In this document: positions 1-7,998 of the stretch, piece after piece
Layout: every line of letters begins with the position of its first letter
How positions within the stretch are numbered: the first letter of the stretch is position 1
Source: Piscinibacter sp. HJYY11
GTDB taxonomy: Bacteria > Pseudomonadota > Gammaproteobacteria > Burkholderiales > Burkholderiaceae_C
Length of the DNA stretch: 64,000 bases
Assembly: GCF_016735515.1 (NCBI RefSeq)
Contig: NZ_JAERQZ010000001.1
Coordinates: 682,001-746,000, forward strand
Direction: 5' to 3'
Program-made: the position numbers and the translations under genes
Notes under the pieces: generated by a model
Seen by the model: only the letters and a program-made list of their open reading frames with translations
What the model was told of the DNA's origin: nothing
The model's database searches: none

Positions 1-147
1 CTCGTCGCCGAAGCCATCACAGGGCAAGCCGAGCGCTTCGACGTCTACGCTCGGCTGAAGCATCGCCCGTTCCCCGGCGGCCGCATGCTGCGCACCCCGG
101 CGCTCGTGCTCGGCATGGCGTACTACCGGCTGCGCGATCTGTTGTGA
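1..147 (+). CDS. puuB: C-terminal end of FAD-dependent oxidoreductase, PuuB-like (partial)
   Basis: Only the last 48 codons are present; the frame is open from base 1 and stops with TGA at 145-147. The peptide ends in FPGGRMLRTPALVLGMAYYR followed by LRDLL, a tail typical of DAO-family gamma-glutamylputrescine oxidoreductases. Members oxidise gamma-glutamylputrescine to the gamma-glutamyl aldehyde, releasing ammonia and H2O2. The assignment is helped by the adjacent puuD, puuA, aminotransferase and puuC genes. The N-terminal FAD-binding fold lies outside the window, so the substrate cannot be confirmed; another amine-oxidising DAO protein is possible. Confidence 0.75.
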   Translation, partial: LVAEAITGQAERFDVYARLKHRPFPGGRMLRTPALVLGMAYYRLRDLL

Positions 148-194
148 GGATGCCCATGCGGGGCGCGCGCCCGAGTTGACTTCGCCCGCCGGGC

Positions 195-210
195 AGGCAA
201 ACTGTTTGCA
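195..210 (+). promoter_or_regulatory. Candidate sigma-54 promoter upstream of puuD
   Basis: AGGCAAACTGTTTGCA has GG at 196-197 and GC at 208-209, exactly ten bases apart, with GGCA and TTGCA matching the -24 and -12 elements of the sigma-54 consensus. The initiating T and the C/G after GGCA are not conserved. Predicted start near 221 leaves about 50 nt before the puuD ATG. No enhancer-protein site was recognised. A second, better match lies before potF, which supports the call. Confidence 0.45.
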
Positions 211-271
211 TACACATGGTCAACAGCAAGCCCAGTGCAACCCGGCCAAGAACCGGCGTGCAGCAAGCCCA

Positions 272-1063
272 ATGAGCGCCCTTCCCGCCTCCGCGCCTGC
301 CCGCAAACCCGCGGTCCTGGTTCCCGCCTGCAACCGCATGGTCGGTCAACACCCCTTCCACATCGCTGGAAAGAAGTACATCGACGCGATCCGGCTCGCC
401 GGCTGCCTGCCGTTGATCGTGCCCTTCGTGCAGTCCGACGAGATCGATGAGCTGCTCGACCACGCCGACGGTGTGCTGCTCACCGGCTCGCCGTCCAACG
501 TGCACCCCAGCCACTTCGGCGAAGACGTGTACGACCCGAGCCTTCCCCTCGACCAGGACCGCGACGCCTGGACGCTCCCCATGATCCCGCGCGCGCTGGC
601 ACGCGGCATCCCGCTCTTCGCCATCTGCCGCGGTTTCCAGGAAGCGAATGTCGCGCTCGGCGGCAGCCTCTACCAGGCGGTGCAGGAAGTGCCCGGCCAG
701 CGAGACCACCGCGGCATCACCGACAAGACGCCCGAAGAGCAGTACGACTTTGCCCATGAGGTGATCGTCGAAGCGGGCGGCGCCCTCGAGCCCATCGTCG
801 GCACGCGCGAATTCCAGGTGAACACCGCGCATGGCCAAGGCGTGAAGCAACTGGCCCCCGGCCTGCGCGTCGAAGCCCGCGCCCCTGACGGCCTGATCGA
901 AGCCTTCTCGATGGCCAACGCCCCGGGCTTCAACCTGTGCGTGCAGTGGCATCCCGAGTGGAAGGCCGCCAGCAACCCCATCTCCGTTCAACTGTTCACC
1001 GCTTTCGGCGACGCCTGCCGCGCCTACCGCGACCGCCACCGCCAGCCTGACCCGGATCGCTAG
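272..1063 (+). CDS. puuD: Gamma-glutamyl-GABA hydrolase, class I glutamine amidotransferase family
   Basis: A 263-residue cytoplasmic hydrolase that releases GABA from gamma-glutamyl-GABA, the last step of the glutamylated putrescine pathway. The nucleophile is Cys119 in the LFAICRG elbow. The His/Glu pair is H227 and E229 in WHPEW. The HPFHIAGKKYI segment near the N terminus is typical of the family. An in-frame TTG at 176 would overlap the sigma-54-like promoter and adds a composition unlike the family, so the ATG at 272 was chosen. The gene lies 124 nt after the PuuB-like gene and 65 nt before puuA. Confidence 0.9.
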   Translation: MSALPASAPARKPAVLVPACNRMVGQHPFHIAGKKYIDAIRLAGCLPLIVPFVQSDEIDELLDHADGVLLTGSPSNVHPSHFGEDVYDPSLPLDQDRDAWTLPMIPRALARGIPLFAICRGFQEANVALGGSLYQAVQEVPGQRDHRGITDKTPEEQYDFAHEVIVEAGGALEPIVGTREFQVNTAHGQGVKQLAPGLRVEARAPDGLIEAFSMANAPGFNLCVQWHPEWKAASNPISVQLFTAFGDACRAYRDRHRQPDPDR

Positions 1064-1064
1064 T

Positions 1065-1081
1065 GTTGCCTTCATGGCAAC
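1065..1081 (+). other. Short perfect hairpin between puuD and puuA
   Basis: GTTGCC (1065-1070) and GGCAAC (1076-1081) are perfectly complementary around a 5-nt loop, starting two bases after the puuD stop codon. There is no U tract, so it is not a typical terminator. It could be an mRNA stability element or a dyad operator. Function is unknown. Confidence 0.35.
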
Positions 1082-1128
1082 GACCGCCGGTGCTGCCCGC
1101 CGGCCAACCGATCCAGACAGGTGCCCTC

Positions 1129-2496
1129 ATGGTGGACAAGAACAACTTCAGCTTCAGCGACCTCGAGCAGTGGCTCAACGACCGCCGCGTGACCGAGATC
1201 GAGTGCCTCGTGCCCGACCTCACCGGCGTGGCGCGCGGCAAGATCCTGCCGCGCGAGAAATTCACCGAAGACCGCGGCATGCGCCTGCCCGAAGCCATCG
1301 TCGCCATCGGCGTCACGGGTGAGTTTCCCGACGAAGGCCCGTACTACGACGTCATCCACGCGACCGACCGCGACATGCATTTGCGCCCCGACCCGAGCAC
1401 GGTGCGCATCGTGCCCTGGGCGGTGGACCCGACCGCGCAGGTGATCCACGACTGCTTCGACCGCGACGGCAACCTCATCCCCTATGCGCCGCGCTCGGTG
1501 CTGCGCCGCATCTGCGACCTCTACGCCGCCGAGGGCTGGAACCCGGTGGTCGCGCCTGAACTCGAGTTCTACCTCGTCGAGCGCAACTCCGACCCCAACA
1601 CGCCCCTGCGCCCGCCCAAGGGCCGCAGCGGCCGTGCGGAGACCTCCCGCCAGGCCTATTCGATCGACGCGGTCAACGAGTTCGACCCGCTGTTCGAAGA
1701 CATCTACGCCTACTGCGAGCAGATGGAGCTCAACGTCGACACGCTGATCCACGAAGTTGGCGCGGGTCAGATGGAGATCAACTTCTTCCACGACCACCCG
1801 CTCGGGCTGGCCGACGAAGTGTTCTTCTTCAAGCGCACCATCCGCGAGACGGCGCTGCGCCACGAGATGTATGCCACCTTCATGGCCAAGCCCATGGCCA
1901 ACGAACCCGGCAGCGCGATGCATGTGCACCAGAGCGTGGTGCACTCGGGCAGCGGCCAGAACATCTTCAGCAACCCGGACGGCTCGCCGAGCAAGGAGTT
2001 CTACTGGTACATCGGTGGCCTGCAGAAGTACACGCCGGCCGCGATGGCGCTCTTCGCGCCCTACGTCAACTCGTACCGGCGGCTCGCACGCTCGATGTCG
2101 GCGCCGATCAACATCCAGTGGGGCACCGACAACCGCACCGTCGGCATCCGCTCGCCGGTGGCGACGCCCTCGGCACGCCGCATCGAAAACCGCGTGATCG
2201 GTGCCGATGCCAACCCGTATGTCGCACTCGCTGCCACGCTGGCCTGCGGCTACCTCGGCATGAAGAACCGCATCGAGCCCTCGCCCGAGTGCAAGGGCGA
2301 CGCCTACCTCTCCGAGTACCAGTTGCCCCGTTCGCTGAGCGAAGCGCTTGGCTGGCTCGACGACGAGAAGGACTTGCACGACGTGCTCGGCAAGGAGTTC
2401 ATCACCGTCTACTCCGAGATCAAGGAGATCGAGCACGACGAGTTCATGAAGGTGATCTCGCCTTGGGAACGCGAACACCTGCTGCTGCATGTCTGA
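1129..2496 (+). CDS. puuA: Gamma-glutamylputrescine synthetase, glutamine synthetase family
   Basis: A 455-residue glutamine-synthetase-fold ligase that joins glutamate to putrescine (or another polyamine) at the cost of ATP, the first step of the Puu pathway. The N-terminal beta-grasp segment (CLVPDLTGVARGKILP) is typical of the PuuA/GlnT branch. The catalytic domain carries the PELEFYL, GAGQMEINF and GSAMHVHQS motifs and the NRTVGIRSP arginine region. The ATG at 1129 was preferred to a longer frame because family similarity begins just after it. Another amine or ethanolamine ligase of this fold is possible, but neighbours argue for putrescine. Confidence 0.88.
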   Translation: MVDKNNFSFSDLEQWLNDRRVTEIECLVPDLTGVARGKILPREKFTEDRGMRLPEAIVAIGVTGEFPDEGPYYDVIHATDRDMHLRPDPSTVRIVPWAVDPTAQVIHDCFDRDGNLIPYAPRSVLRRICDLYAAEGWNPVVAPELEFYLVERNSDPNTPLRPPKGRSGRAETSRQAYSIDAVNEFDPLFEDIYAYCEQMELNVDTLIHEVGAGQMEINFFHDHPLGLADEVFFFKRTIRETALRHEMYATFMAKPMANEPGSAMHVHQSVVHSGSGQNIFSNPDGSPSKEFYWYIGGLQKYTPAAMALFAPYVNSYRRLARSMSAPINIQWGTDNRTVGIRSPVATPSARRIENRVIGADANPYVALAATLACGYLGMKNRIEPSPECKGDAYLSEYQLPRSLSEALGWLDDEKDLHDVLGKEFITVYSEIKEIEHDEFMKVISPWEREHLLLHV

Positions 2497-2506
2497 GGCC
2501 ACGACC

Positions 2507-3880
2507 ATGACCCGCACCACGAAAGATTGGCAGGCCGCCGACGCCTCGCACTACCTGCATCCCTTCACCGACTTCAAGTCGCTGGCCCGCAAAGGCTCGC
2601 GCATCATCACGCGCGCCGACAACATCTACCTCTGGGACAGCGAAGGCAAAAAGATCCTCGACGCGATGTCGGGCCTGTGGTGCGTGAACGTCGGCTACGG
2701 CCGGCGCGAGCTGATCGATGCGGCCACGAAGCAGCTCGAAACCCTGCCCTTCTACAACTCCTTCTTCCAGACCACCACGCCGCCGGCGATCGAACTCGCC
2801 GAACTGCTGGCGCAGGTGACGCCGCCGCAGTTCAAGCATGTGTTCTTCAGCGGCTCGGGGTCGGAGGGCAACGACACCATCGTGCGCATGGTGCGTCGTT
2901 ACTGGGACCTGAAAGGCCAGCCACAGCGCAGCGTCATCATCAGTCGCCACAACGCCTACCACGGCTCCACCATGGCCGGCGCCTCGCTGGGCGGTATGAG
3001 CGGCATGCACGAACAAGGCGGCCTGCCCATCCCCGGCATCGTGCACATCGAGCAGCCGTTCTGGTTCGAGAGCGACCGGACGCTCAGCCGCGACGAGTTC
3101 GGCCTGAAGGCCGCGCGCGCGCTGGAGGCGAGGATCCAGGAGATCGGCGCCGACAAGGTCGCCGCGTTCATCGGTGAGCCCATCCAGGGCGCCGGCGGCG
3201 TGATTGTGCCGCCCGCCACCTACTGGCCCGAGATCCAGCGCATCTGCGACCAGCACGGCATCCTGCTCGTGTCAGATGAGGTGATCTGCGGCTTCGGCCG
3301 CACCGGCCAGTGGTTCGGCTGCGAGACCTTTGGCTACACCCCCGACCTCATGACCTTCGCCAAGGGCGTGACCTCGGGCTACATCCCGCTCGGCGGCGTG
3401 ATGGTCGGCGAGCGTGTCGCCAAGGTGCTGATCGAGGAAGGCGGCGAGTTCAACCACGGCTACACCTATTCGGGTCACCCGGTGGCCTGCGCGGTGGGCC
3501 TGGCGAACATCAAGCTCGTGCAGCGCGAAGGCCTGGTCGAGCGCGTGCGCACCGAGATCGGGCCCTATCTCGCCGAGAAGTTCGCCGCGCTCGCCGACCA
3601 CCCGCTCGTCGGCGAAGCCCAGACCTGCGGAATGATGGGCGCGCTGCAGCTCGTGAAAGACAAGGCCTCGGGCGAGATGTTCGACGGCAAGCTCGAGGTC
3701 GGCATGGTCTGCCGCGCGCACTGCTTCGGCAACGGTCTCATCATGCGCGCCGTCGGCGACCGCATGATCGTCGCGCCGCCCCTCGTGATGACCAAGGCGC
3801 AGATCGACGAGATGGCCGCGCTGATCAGGAAGTGTCTCGACCTGACACAACAGGAGTTGAAGCAACGCGGATGGTGGTAA
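2507..3880 (+). CDS. spuC: Class-III aminotransferase, putrescine/omega-amine:pyruvate type
   Basis: A 457-residue PLP enzyme. The Schiff-base lysine is K286 in LMTFAKGVTSGY, the ring-N aspartate is D257 in SDEVICGFGRTG, and SGSGSEGNDT forms the phosphate-binding turn. Family members transfer the amino group of putrescine or related omega-amines to pyruvate. An upstream ATG at 2489 overlaps puuA by 8 nt but lacks a ribosome-binding site; the ATG at 2507 has TGAGG at good spacing and was chosen. Its presence beside PuuA suggests that direct transamination and the glutamylated route coexist. Beta-alanine transaminase is an alternative. Confidence 0.85.
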   Translation: MTRTTKDWQAADASHYLHPFTDFKSLARKGSRIITRADNIYLWDSEGKKILDAMSGLWCVNVGYGRRELIDAATKQLETLPFYNSFFQTTTPPAIELAELLAQVTPPQFKHVFFSGSGSEGNDTIVRMVRRYWDLKGQPQRSVIISRHNAYHGSTMAGASLGGMSGMHEQGGLPIPGIVHIEQPFWFESDRTLSRDEFGLKAARALEARIQEIGADKVAAFIGEPIQGAGGVIVPPATYWPEIQRICDQHGILLVSDEVICGFGRTGQWFGCETFGYTPDLMTFAKGVTSGYIPLGGVMVGERVAKVLIEEGGEFNHGYTYSGHPVACAVGLANIKLVQREGLVERVRTEIGPYLAEKFAALADHPLVGEAQTCGMMGALQLVKDKASGEMFDGKLEVGMVCRAHCFGNGLIMRAVGDRMIVAPPLVMTKAQIDEMAALIRKCLDLTQQELKQRGWW

Positions 3881-3892
3881 GGCCGCGGTAAC

Positions 3893-3909
3893 TGGCACGG
3901 GGTTTGCCT
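3893..3909 (+). promoter_or_regulatory. Sigma-54 promoter upstream of potF
   Basis: TGGCACGGGGTTTGCCT matches the sigma-54 consensus TGGCACG-N4-TTGC without a mismatch. GG at 3894-3895 and GC at 3906-3907 are ten bases apart. The site lies in the 98-nt gap between the aminotransferase and the PotF-like gene; the predicted start is near 3919, about 60 nt before the ATG. Such promoters need an enhancer-binding activator; NtrC would fit nitrogen scavenging from polyamines, but I did not find a clear activator site. Confidence 0.7.
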
Positions 3910-3978
3910 CTAGAGCGCCCCATGGATGCGCTGCCTAGACTCGCGCAGCAAACAGATCCCAACATCAAGGAGAGAGCG

Positions 3979-5091
3979 ATGAAGCGAATGGCTGGTGTGG
4001 TGGGTGCGGTGATGGCGGCAACGGCCCTGATCTGGGGCACGGCAGCCACGGCGCAGGAGGAAGAAAAAGTCCTCAACATCTACAACTGGTCCGACTACAT
4101 CGCCGAAGACACGATCCGGAACTTCGAGAAAGAGACGGGCATCAAGGTCCGCTACGACAACTTCGACAACAACGAGATCGTCCACGCCAAGCTGGTGGCA
4201 GGCAAGACTGGCTACGACATCGTCGTGCCCTCCTCGCACTGGGCCAAGCTGCAGATCGACGGCGGCCTCTTGCGCAAGATCGACCGCAGCCTGATCCCCA
4301 ACTACAAGAACCTCGACGCCGACGTGCAGGCGCAGCTCGCCAAGCTCGACCCGGGCAACCAGTACATGGTCAACTGGCTGTGGGGCTACACCACGGTGGG
4401 CATCAACGTCGACAAGGTGAAGGCCGCGCTCGGCAGCACGCCGATGCCCGACAACGCCTGGGACCTCGTCTTCAAACCCGAATACATCAGCAAGCTCAAG
4501 AGCTGCGGCGTCTCCTTCCTGGATTCGCCCACCGAGGTGGTGCCGGCCGCCCTCTACTACCTGGGCAAGCCCGCCTACAGCAAGAACGCCGCCGACTACC
4601 AGGCCGCGGCCAACCTGCTGAAGACCATCCGCCCCTACGTCACGCTCTTCAGCTCGTCGGGCTACATCAACGACATGGCGGGCGGCTCGATCTGCGTGGC
4701 GCTCGGCTGGTCGGGCGACATCAACATCGCCCGCCAGCGCGCCATCGACGGCAAGACCGGCCAGAAGATCGAGGCCCTGCTGCCCAAGACCGGCGGCCTG
4801 CTCTTCTTCGACGTGATGGTGATCCCGAATGACGCCGCCCACCCCGGTAATGCGCACAAGTTCATCAACTACATCTTGAAGCCCGAGGTGCACGCGTCGC
4901 TCACCAACAAGGTGTTCTACGCCAACCCCAACAAGGAATCGAAGAAGTTCATCAAGCCCGAGGTGGCGAACAACCCGACGGTGTTCCCGCCCGAGTCGGA
5001 GATGAAGAAGATGTCGGCGCCCGATGCGATCGCCAACGATCTGCGGCGCCTGATGACACGCACCTACACCTCGTTCAAGACCGGCCTCTGA
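3979..5091 (+). CDS. potF: Periplasmic putrescine-binding protein of ABC importer
   Basis: A 370-residue substrate-binding protein with a signal peptide (about residues 1-24, ending TAATAQ). The mature start VLNIYNWSDYIAEDTIRNFE closely matches PotF-type polyamine receptors, as do the FDNNEIVHAKLVAGKTGYD and ALGWSGDINIAR segments. It captures putrescine in the periplasm and delivers it to PotH/PotI. The ATG at 3979 follows an AAGGAGAG ribosome-binding site; an upstream in-frame start at 3904 overlaps the sigma-54 promoter and was rejected. It starts the potFGHI operon. Spermidine or another polyamine as ligand cannot be excluded. Confidence 0.92.
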   Translation: MKRMAGVVGAVMAATALIWGTAATAQEEEKVLNIYNWSDYIAEDTIRNFEKETGIKVRYDNFDNNEIVHAKLVAGKTGYDIVVPSSHWAKLQIDGGLLRKIDRSLIPNYKNLDADVQAQLAKLDPGNQYMVNWLWGYTTVGINVDKVKAALGSTPMPDNAWDLVFKPEYISKLKSCGVSFLDSPTEVVPAALYYLGKPAYSKNAADYQAAANLLKTIRPYVTLFSSSGYINDMAGGSICVALGWSGDINIARQRAIDGKTGQKIEALLPKTGGLLFFDVMVIPNDAAHPGNAHKFINYILKPEVHASLTNKVFYANPNKESKKFIKPEVANNPTVFPPESEMKKMSAPDAIANDLRRLMTRTYTSFKTGL

Positions 5092-5109
5092 TTCCCCGGA
5101 GGCGCCGGC

Positions 5110-6198
5110 ATGGCATTCCTGCAAATTCAGCAGGTGGTGAAAGACTTTGACGGCGTCAAAGCCGTCAACGACGTCAGCCTCGACATCGAGAAGGGCGAGA
5201 TCTTCGCGCTGCTGGGCTCCTCGGGCTGCGGCAAGACCACGCTGCTGCGCATGCTGGCCGGCTTCGAGACACCGACCACCGGCAGGATCGTCCTCAACGG
5301 TCAGGACCTCGCCGGCCTCGCGCCCTACGAGCGGCCGCTGAACATGATGTTCCAGAGCTATGCGCTCTTCCCCCACCTCACGGTCTGGGACAACATCGCC
5401 TTCGGCCTCAGGCGCGACCGCCTGCCGAAAGACAAGATCGCCGCCCAGGTCGACGACATGCTCAAGCTCGTGCAGCTCGGCAAGTACGCCAAGCGTAAGC
5501 CGCACCAGCTCTCCGGCGGCCAGCAGCAGCGGGTGGCGCTCGCGCGCAGCCTCGCCAAGAAACCGCAGCTGCTGCTGCTCGACGAGCCCCTCGGCGCACT
5601 CGACAAGAAGCTGCGCGAAGAAACCCAGATCGAGCTCGTCAACATCATCCACAACGTGGGCGTGACCTGCGTGATGGTCACGCACGACCAGGAAGAGGCC
5701 ATGACCATGGCCACGCGCATCGGCATCATGAGCGAGGGCCGCCTCCTGCAGGTGGGGGTGCCGGAAGAGGTGTACGAGACACCTGCCACCCGCTTCGTGG
5801 CCGACTTCATCGGCAACGTCAACCTGATGGACGGCACGCTCACCGTCGACCAGCCGGACCACGTGGTGATCACCTGCGACGGCTGCACCCATTACGTGGG
5901 GCACGGCATCACCGGCACCGAGGGCATGCCGGTCACGGTGGCAGTGCGGCCCGAGAAGATCCGCCTCGACGCCGCGCCACCCGCCAGCCCCCACAGCCCG
6001 CACAACCAGGTGCAGGGCACGGTGAAGGACATGTCGTACTTCGGCAGCTACACCGTCTACCACCTGCTGCTCGCGAACGGGAAACAGCTCAAGGTCAGCG
6101 AGAGCAACACCGAGCGCCATTACGACCTGCCGATCGCGCGGGGTGACAGCGTGTGGGCGCACTGGTCGCCCACCGCCCAGGTGGTGCTCACCGCATGA
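5110..6198 (+). CDS. potG: Polyamine ABC transporter ATP-binding protein
   Basis: A 362-residue ATPase that powers putrescine import. It has Walker A GSSGCGKTT near residue 37, the Q-loop in MMFQSYALFPH, the signature LSGGQQQRVALARS, Walker B LLLLDEPLGALD and the switch His in VMVTHDQEEA. The C-terminal part after about residue 240 is the TOBE-type regulatory domain of PotA/PotG/MalK proteins. A ribosome-binding site (CGGAGG) precedes the ATG, and the stop overlaps the next start by 4 nt, indicating translational coupling to potH. Confidence 0.93.
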   Translation: MAFLQIQQVVKDFDGVKAVNDVSLDIEKGEIFALLGSSGCGKTTLLRMLAGFETPTTGRIVLNGQDLAGLAPYERPLNMMFQSYALFPHLTVWDNIAFGLRRDRLPKDKIAAQVDDMLKLVQLGKYAKRKPHQLSGGQQQRVALARSLAKKPQLLLLDEPLGALDKKLREETQIELVNIIHNVGVTCVMVTHDQEEAMTMATRIGIMSEGRLLQVGVPEEVYETPATRFVADFIGNVNLMDGTLTVDQPDHVVITCDGCTHYVGHGITGTEGMPVTVAVRPEKIRLDAAPPASPHSPHNQVQGTVKDMSYFGSYTVYHLLLANGKQLKVSESNTERHYDLPIARGDSVWAHWSPTAQVVLTA

Positions 6199-7124
6199 AG
6201 CTCGCGACGCGCCTGCACGCACTGGCGCGGGGTCGCAGCGCCGTGATCGGCCTGCCCTATCTCTGGCTGTTCGCGTTTTTCCTGCTGCCCTTCCTGGTGG
6301 TGCTGAAGATCAGCGTCTCCGAGATGGAGACGGTCCACTTCAAGGACCTCATCACCTTCAAGGACGGCACCCTGCAGTTCGCCATCCAGCTGCGCAACTA
6401 CCTCTTCATCGCCGAAGACGACCTCTACTTCAAGACCTACCTGTCGAGCCTCAAGTACTCGGCCATCGCCACCGGCTTGTGCCTCTTCTTCGGCTACCCC
6501 TTCGCCTACTTCATGGCGCGTGCCAGGCCCACCGTGCAGCCCGCCCTGCTGCTGCTGGTGATGCTTCCCTTCTGGACCTCGCTGCTGCTGCGCGTCTACG
6601 CCTGGAAGGGTCTGCTCAGCGACCACGGCTGGGCGCACACGCTCATCACCGGCCTCGGGCTCGACCACGGGCTCGTGGCGCTCGGTCTCATTGCGTCACC
6701 GGGGCAGCTCCTGAACTCGCCCTTTTCGCTCGTGCTGGGCATGAGCTACACCTACCTGCCCTTCATGGTGCTGCCCCTCTACGCGAACCTCGCCAAGATG
6801 GACCTGCGACTGCTCGAAGCGGCGGCCGACCTCGGCGCCACCGCCTGGGTCGCGTTCTGGAAGGTGACGGTGCCCCTGTCCAAGGCCGGCATCATCGCCG
6901 GCAGCATGCTCGTCTTCATCCCCTGCGTGGGCGAGCTCGTGATCCCCGAGCTGCTGGGCGGCCCGCAGACGCTGATGATCGGCCGCGTGATGTGGGACGA
7001 GATGTTCAGCAACAACGACTGGCCGATGGCGTCCGCCGTGGCCGTGGTGATGGTGCTGCTCATCATCGTGCCGCTCGCGCTCTTCAGCAAATACCAGGCT
7101 GAGGCGCAGGAGGCCCGTCGATGA
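6195..7124 (+). CDS. potH: Polyamine ABC transporter permease
   Basis: A 309-residue inner-membrane permease with about six hydrophobic segments, beginning with PYLWLFAFFLLPFLVV. The cytoplasmic EAA-like loop (EAAADLGATAWVAFWKVTVP) that contacts the ATPase is present. It pairs with PotI to form the channel. The ATG at 6195 overlaps the potG stop as ATGA; a longer frame from 6153 would reach into potG and was rejected. The stop overlaps potI in the same way. Confidence 0.92.
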   Translation: MKLATRLHALARGRSAVIGLPYLWLFAFFLLPFLVVLKISVSEMETVHFKDLITFKDGTLQFAIQLRNYLFIAEDDLYFKTYLSSLKYSAIATGLCLFFGYPFAYFMARARPTVQPALLLLVMLPFWTSLLLRVYAWKGLLSDHGWAHTLITGLGLDHGLVALGLIASPGQLLNSPFSLVLGMSYTYLPFMVLPLYANLAKMDLRLLEAAADLGATAWVAFWKVTVPLSKAGIIAGSMLVFIPCVGELVIPELLGGPQTLMIGRVMWDEMFSNNDWPMASAVAVVMVLLIIVPLALFSKYQAEAQEARR

Positions 7125-7954
7125 ACGGCCTCAACAAATGGTTCGGCCGCGGCTGGCTGTCGGCCTGCTACCTCTTCCTCTACCTGCCGATCGCCGCGCT
7201 GGTCATCTACTCGTTCAACGACTCGCCCATCCCCAACCTGTGGCGGGGCTTCACGCTGCAGTGGTACACGCAGCTCCCCGAGGACCGCGAGCTGCTCGCC
7301 GGCTTCTGGCTCTCGATCAAGATCGCCTTCTTCACCGCCTGCGGCTCGGTGGTGCTGGGCACGCTGGCCGCGTTTGCGCTCGTCAAGTACCGGCGCTTCC
7401 CCGGGCGCACGCTCTTTTCGGGCATGGTGAGCGCACCGCTCGTGATGCCCGAGGTGATCATCGGCCTGTCGCTCTTGCTCACGCTGGTGTCGGTGCAGCG
7501 CATGGTCGGCGTGCCCGAGCGCGGCATGCTCACCATCTGGATGGGCCACATGCTGCTCGGGCTGGCCTACGCCACGGTCGTCATCCAGGCGCGCCTGCGC
7601 GACCTGAACCCGCAGCTCGAAGAAGCCGCGATGGACCTCGGCGCCCGCCCCTGGCAGGTCTTCACGCTCGTCACGCTGCCGATGATCGCGCAGTCGCTGC
7701 TGTCGGCCTGGCTGCTCACCTTCACGCTGTCGCTCGACGACGTGGTGCTCTCCGCCTTCCTCTCGGGGCCGGGTGCGACCACCATGCCGCAAGTCATCTT
7801 CTCGCGCGCCCGCCTGGGCCTGAGCCCGAGCATCAACGCGGTGGCCACGCTGGTCGTGCTCGTCGTTGCCATCGCCGTCGCGTTCGCCAGCTGGCTGATC
7901 GCGCGCCACGAGCGGGAGCGCCAGCGCGAGATGGCCGAAGCCTATCGATCATGA
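7121..7954 (+). CDS. potI: Polyamine ABC transporter permease
   Basis: A 277-residue inner-membrane permease with six predicted membrane spans and the EAA loop EEAAMDLGARPWQVFTLVTLP. The YLFLYLPIAALVIYSFNDS start is typical of PotI/PotC. It completes the four-gene importer with potF, potG and potH and overlaps potH by 4 nt. The C-terminal tail is highly charged (ARHERERQREMAEAYRS). The next gene starts 44 nt downstream with its own ribosome-binding site, so cotranscription is likely. Confidence 0.92.
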   Translation: MNGLNKWFGRGWLSACYLFLYLPIAALVIYSFNDSPIPNLWRGFTLQWYTQLPEDRELLAGFWLSIKIAFFTACGSVVLGTLAAFALVKYRRFPGRTLFSGMVSAPLVMPEVIIGLSLLLTLVSVQRMVGVPERGMLTIWMGHMLLGLAYATVVIQARLRDLNPQLEEAAMDLGARPWQVFTLVTLPMIAQSLLSAWLLTFTLSLDDVVLSAFLSGPGATTMPQVIFSRARLGLSPSINAVATLVVLVVAIAVAFASWLIARHERERQREMAEAYRS

Positions 7955-7998
7955 GTTCCTGAAGACGTCCCCACCCTGCAGCCACAAGGAGAGAACCG

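Noticed and set aside
176..271. TTG start extending puuD upstream
   Set aside because: It overlaps the predicted sigma-54 promoter and encodes a peptide not found in the family; the ATG at 272 fits better.
3910..6222. 770-codon - strand frame antisense to potF and potG
   Set aside because: potF and potG are unmistakable on the + strand; the antisense protein has no family features.
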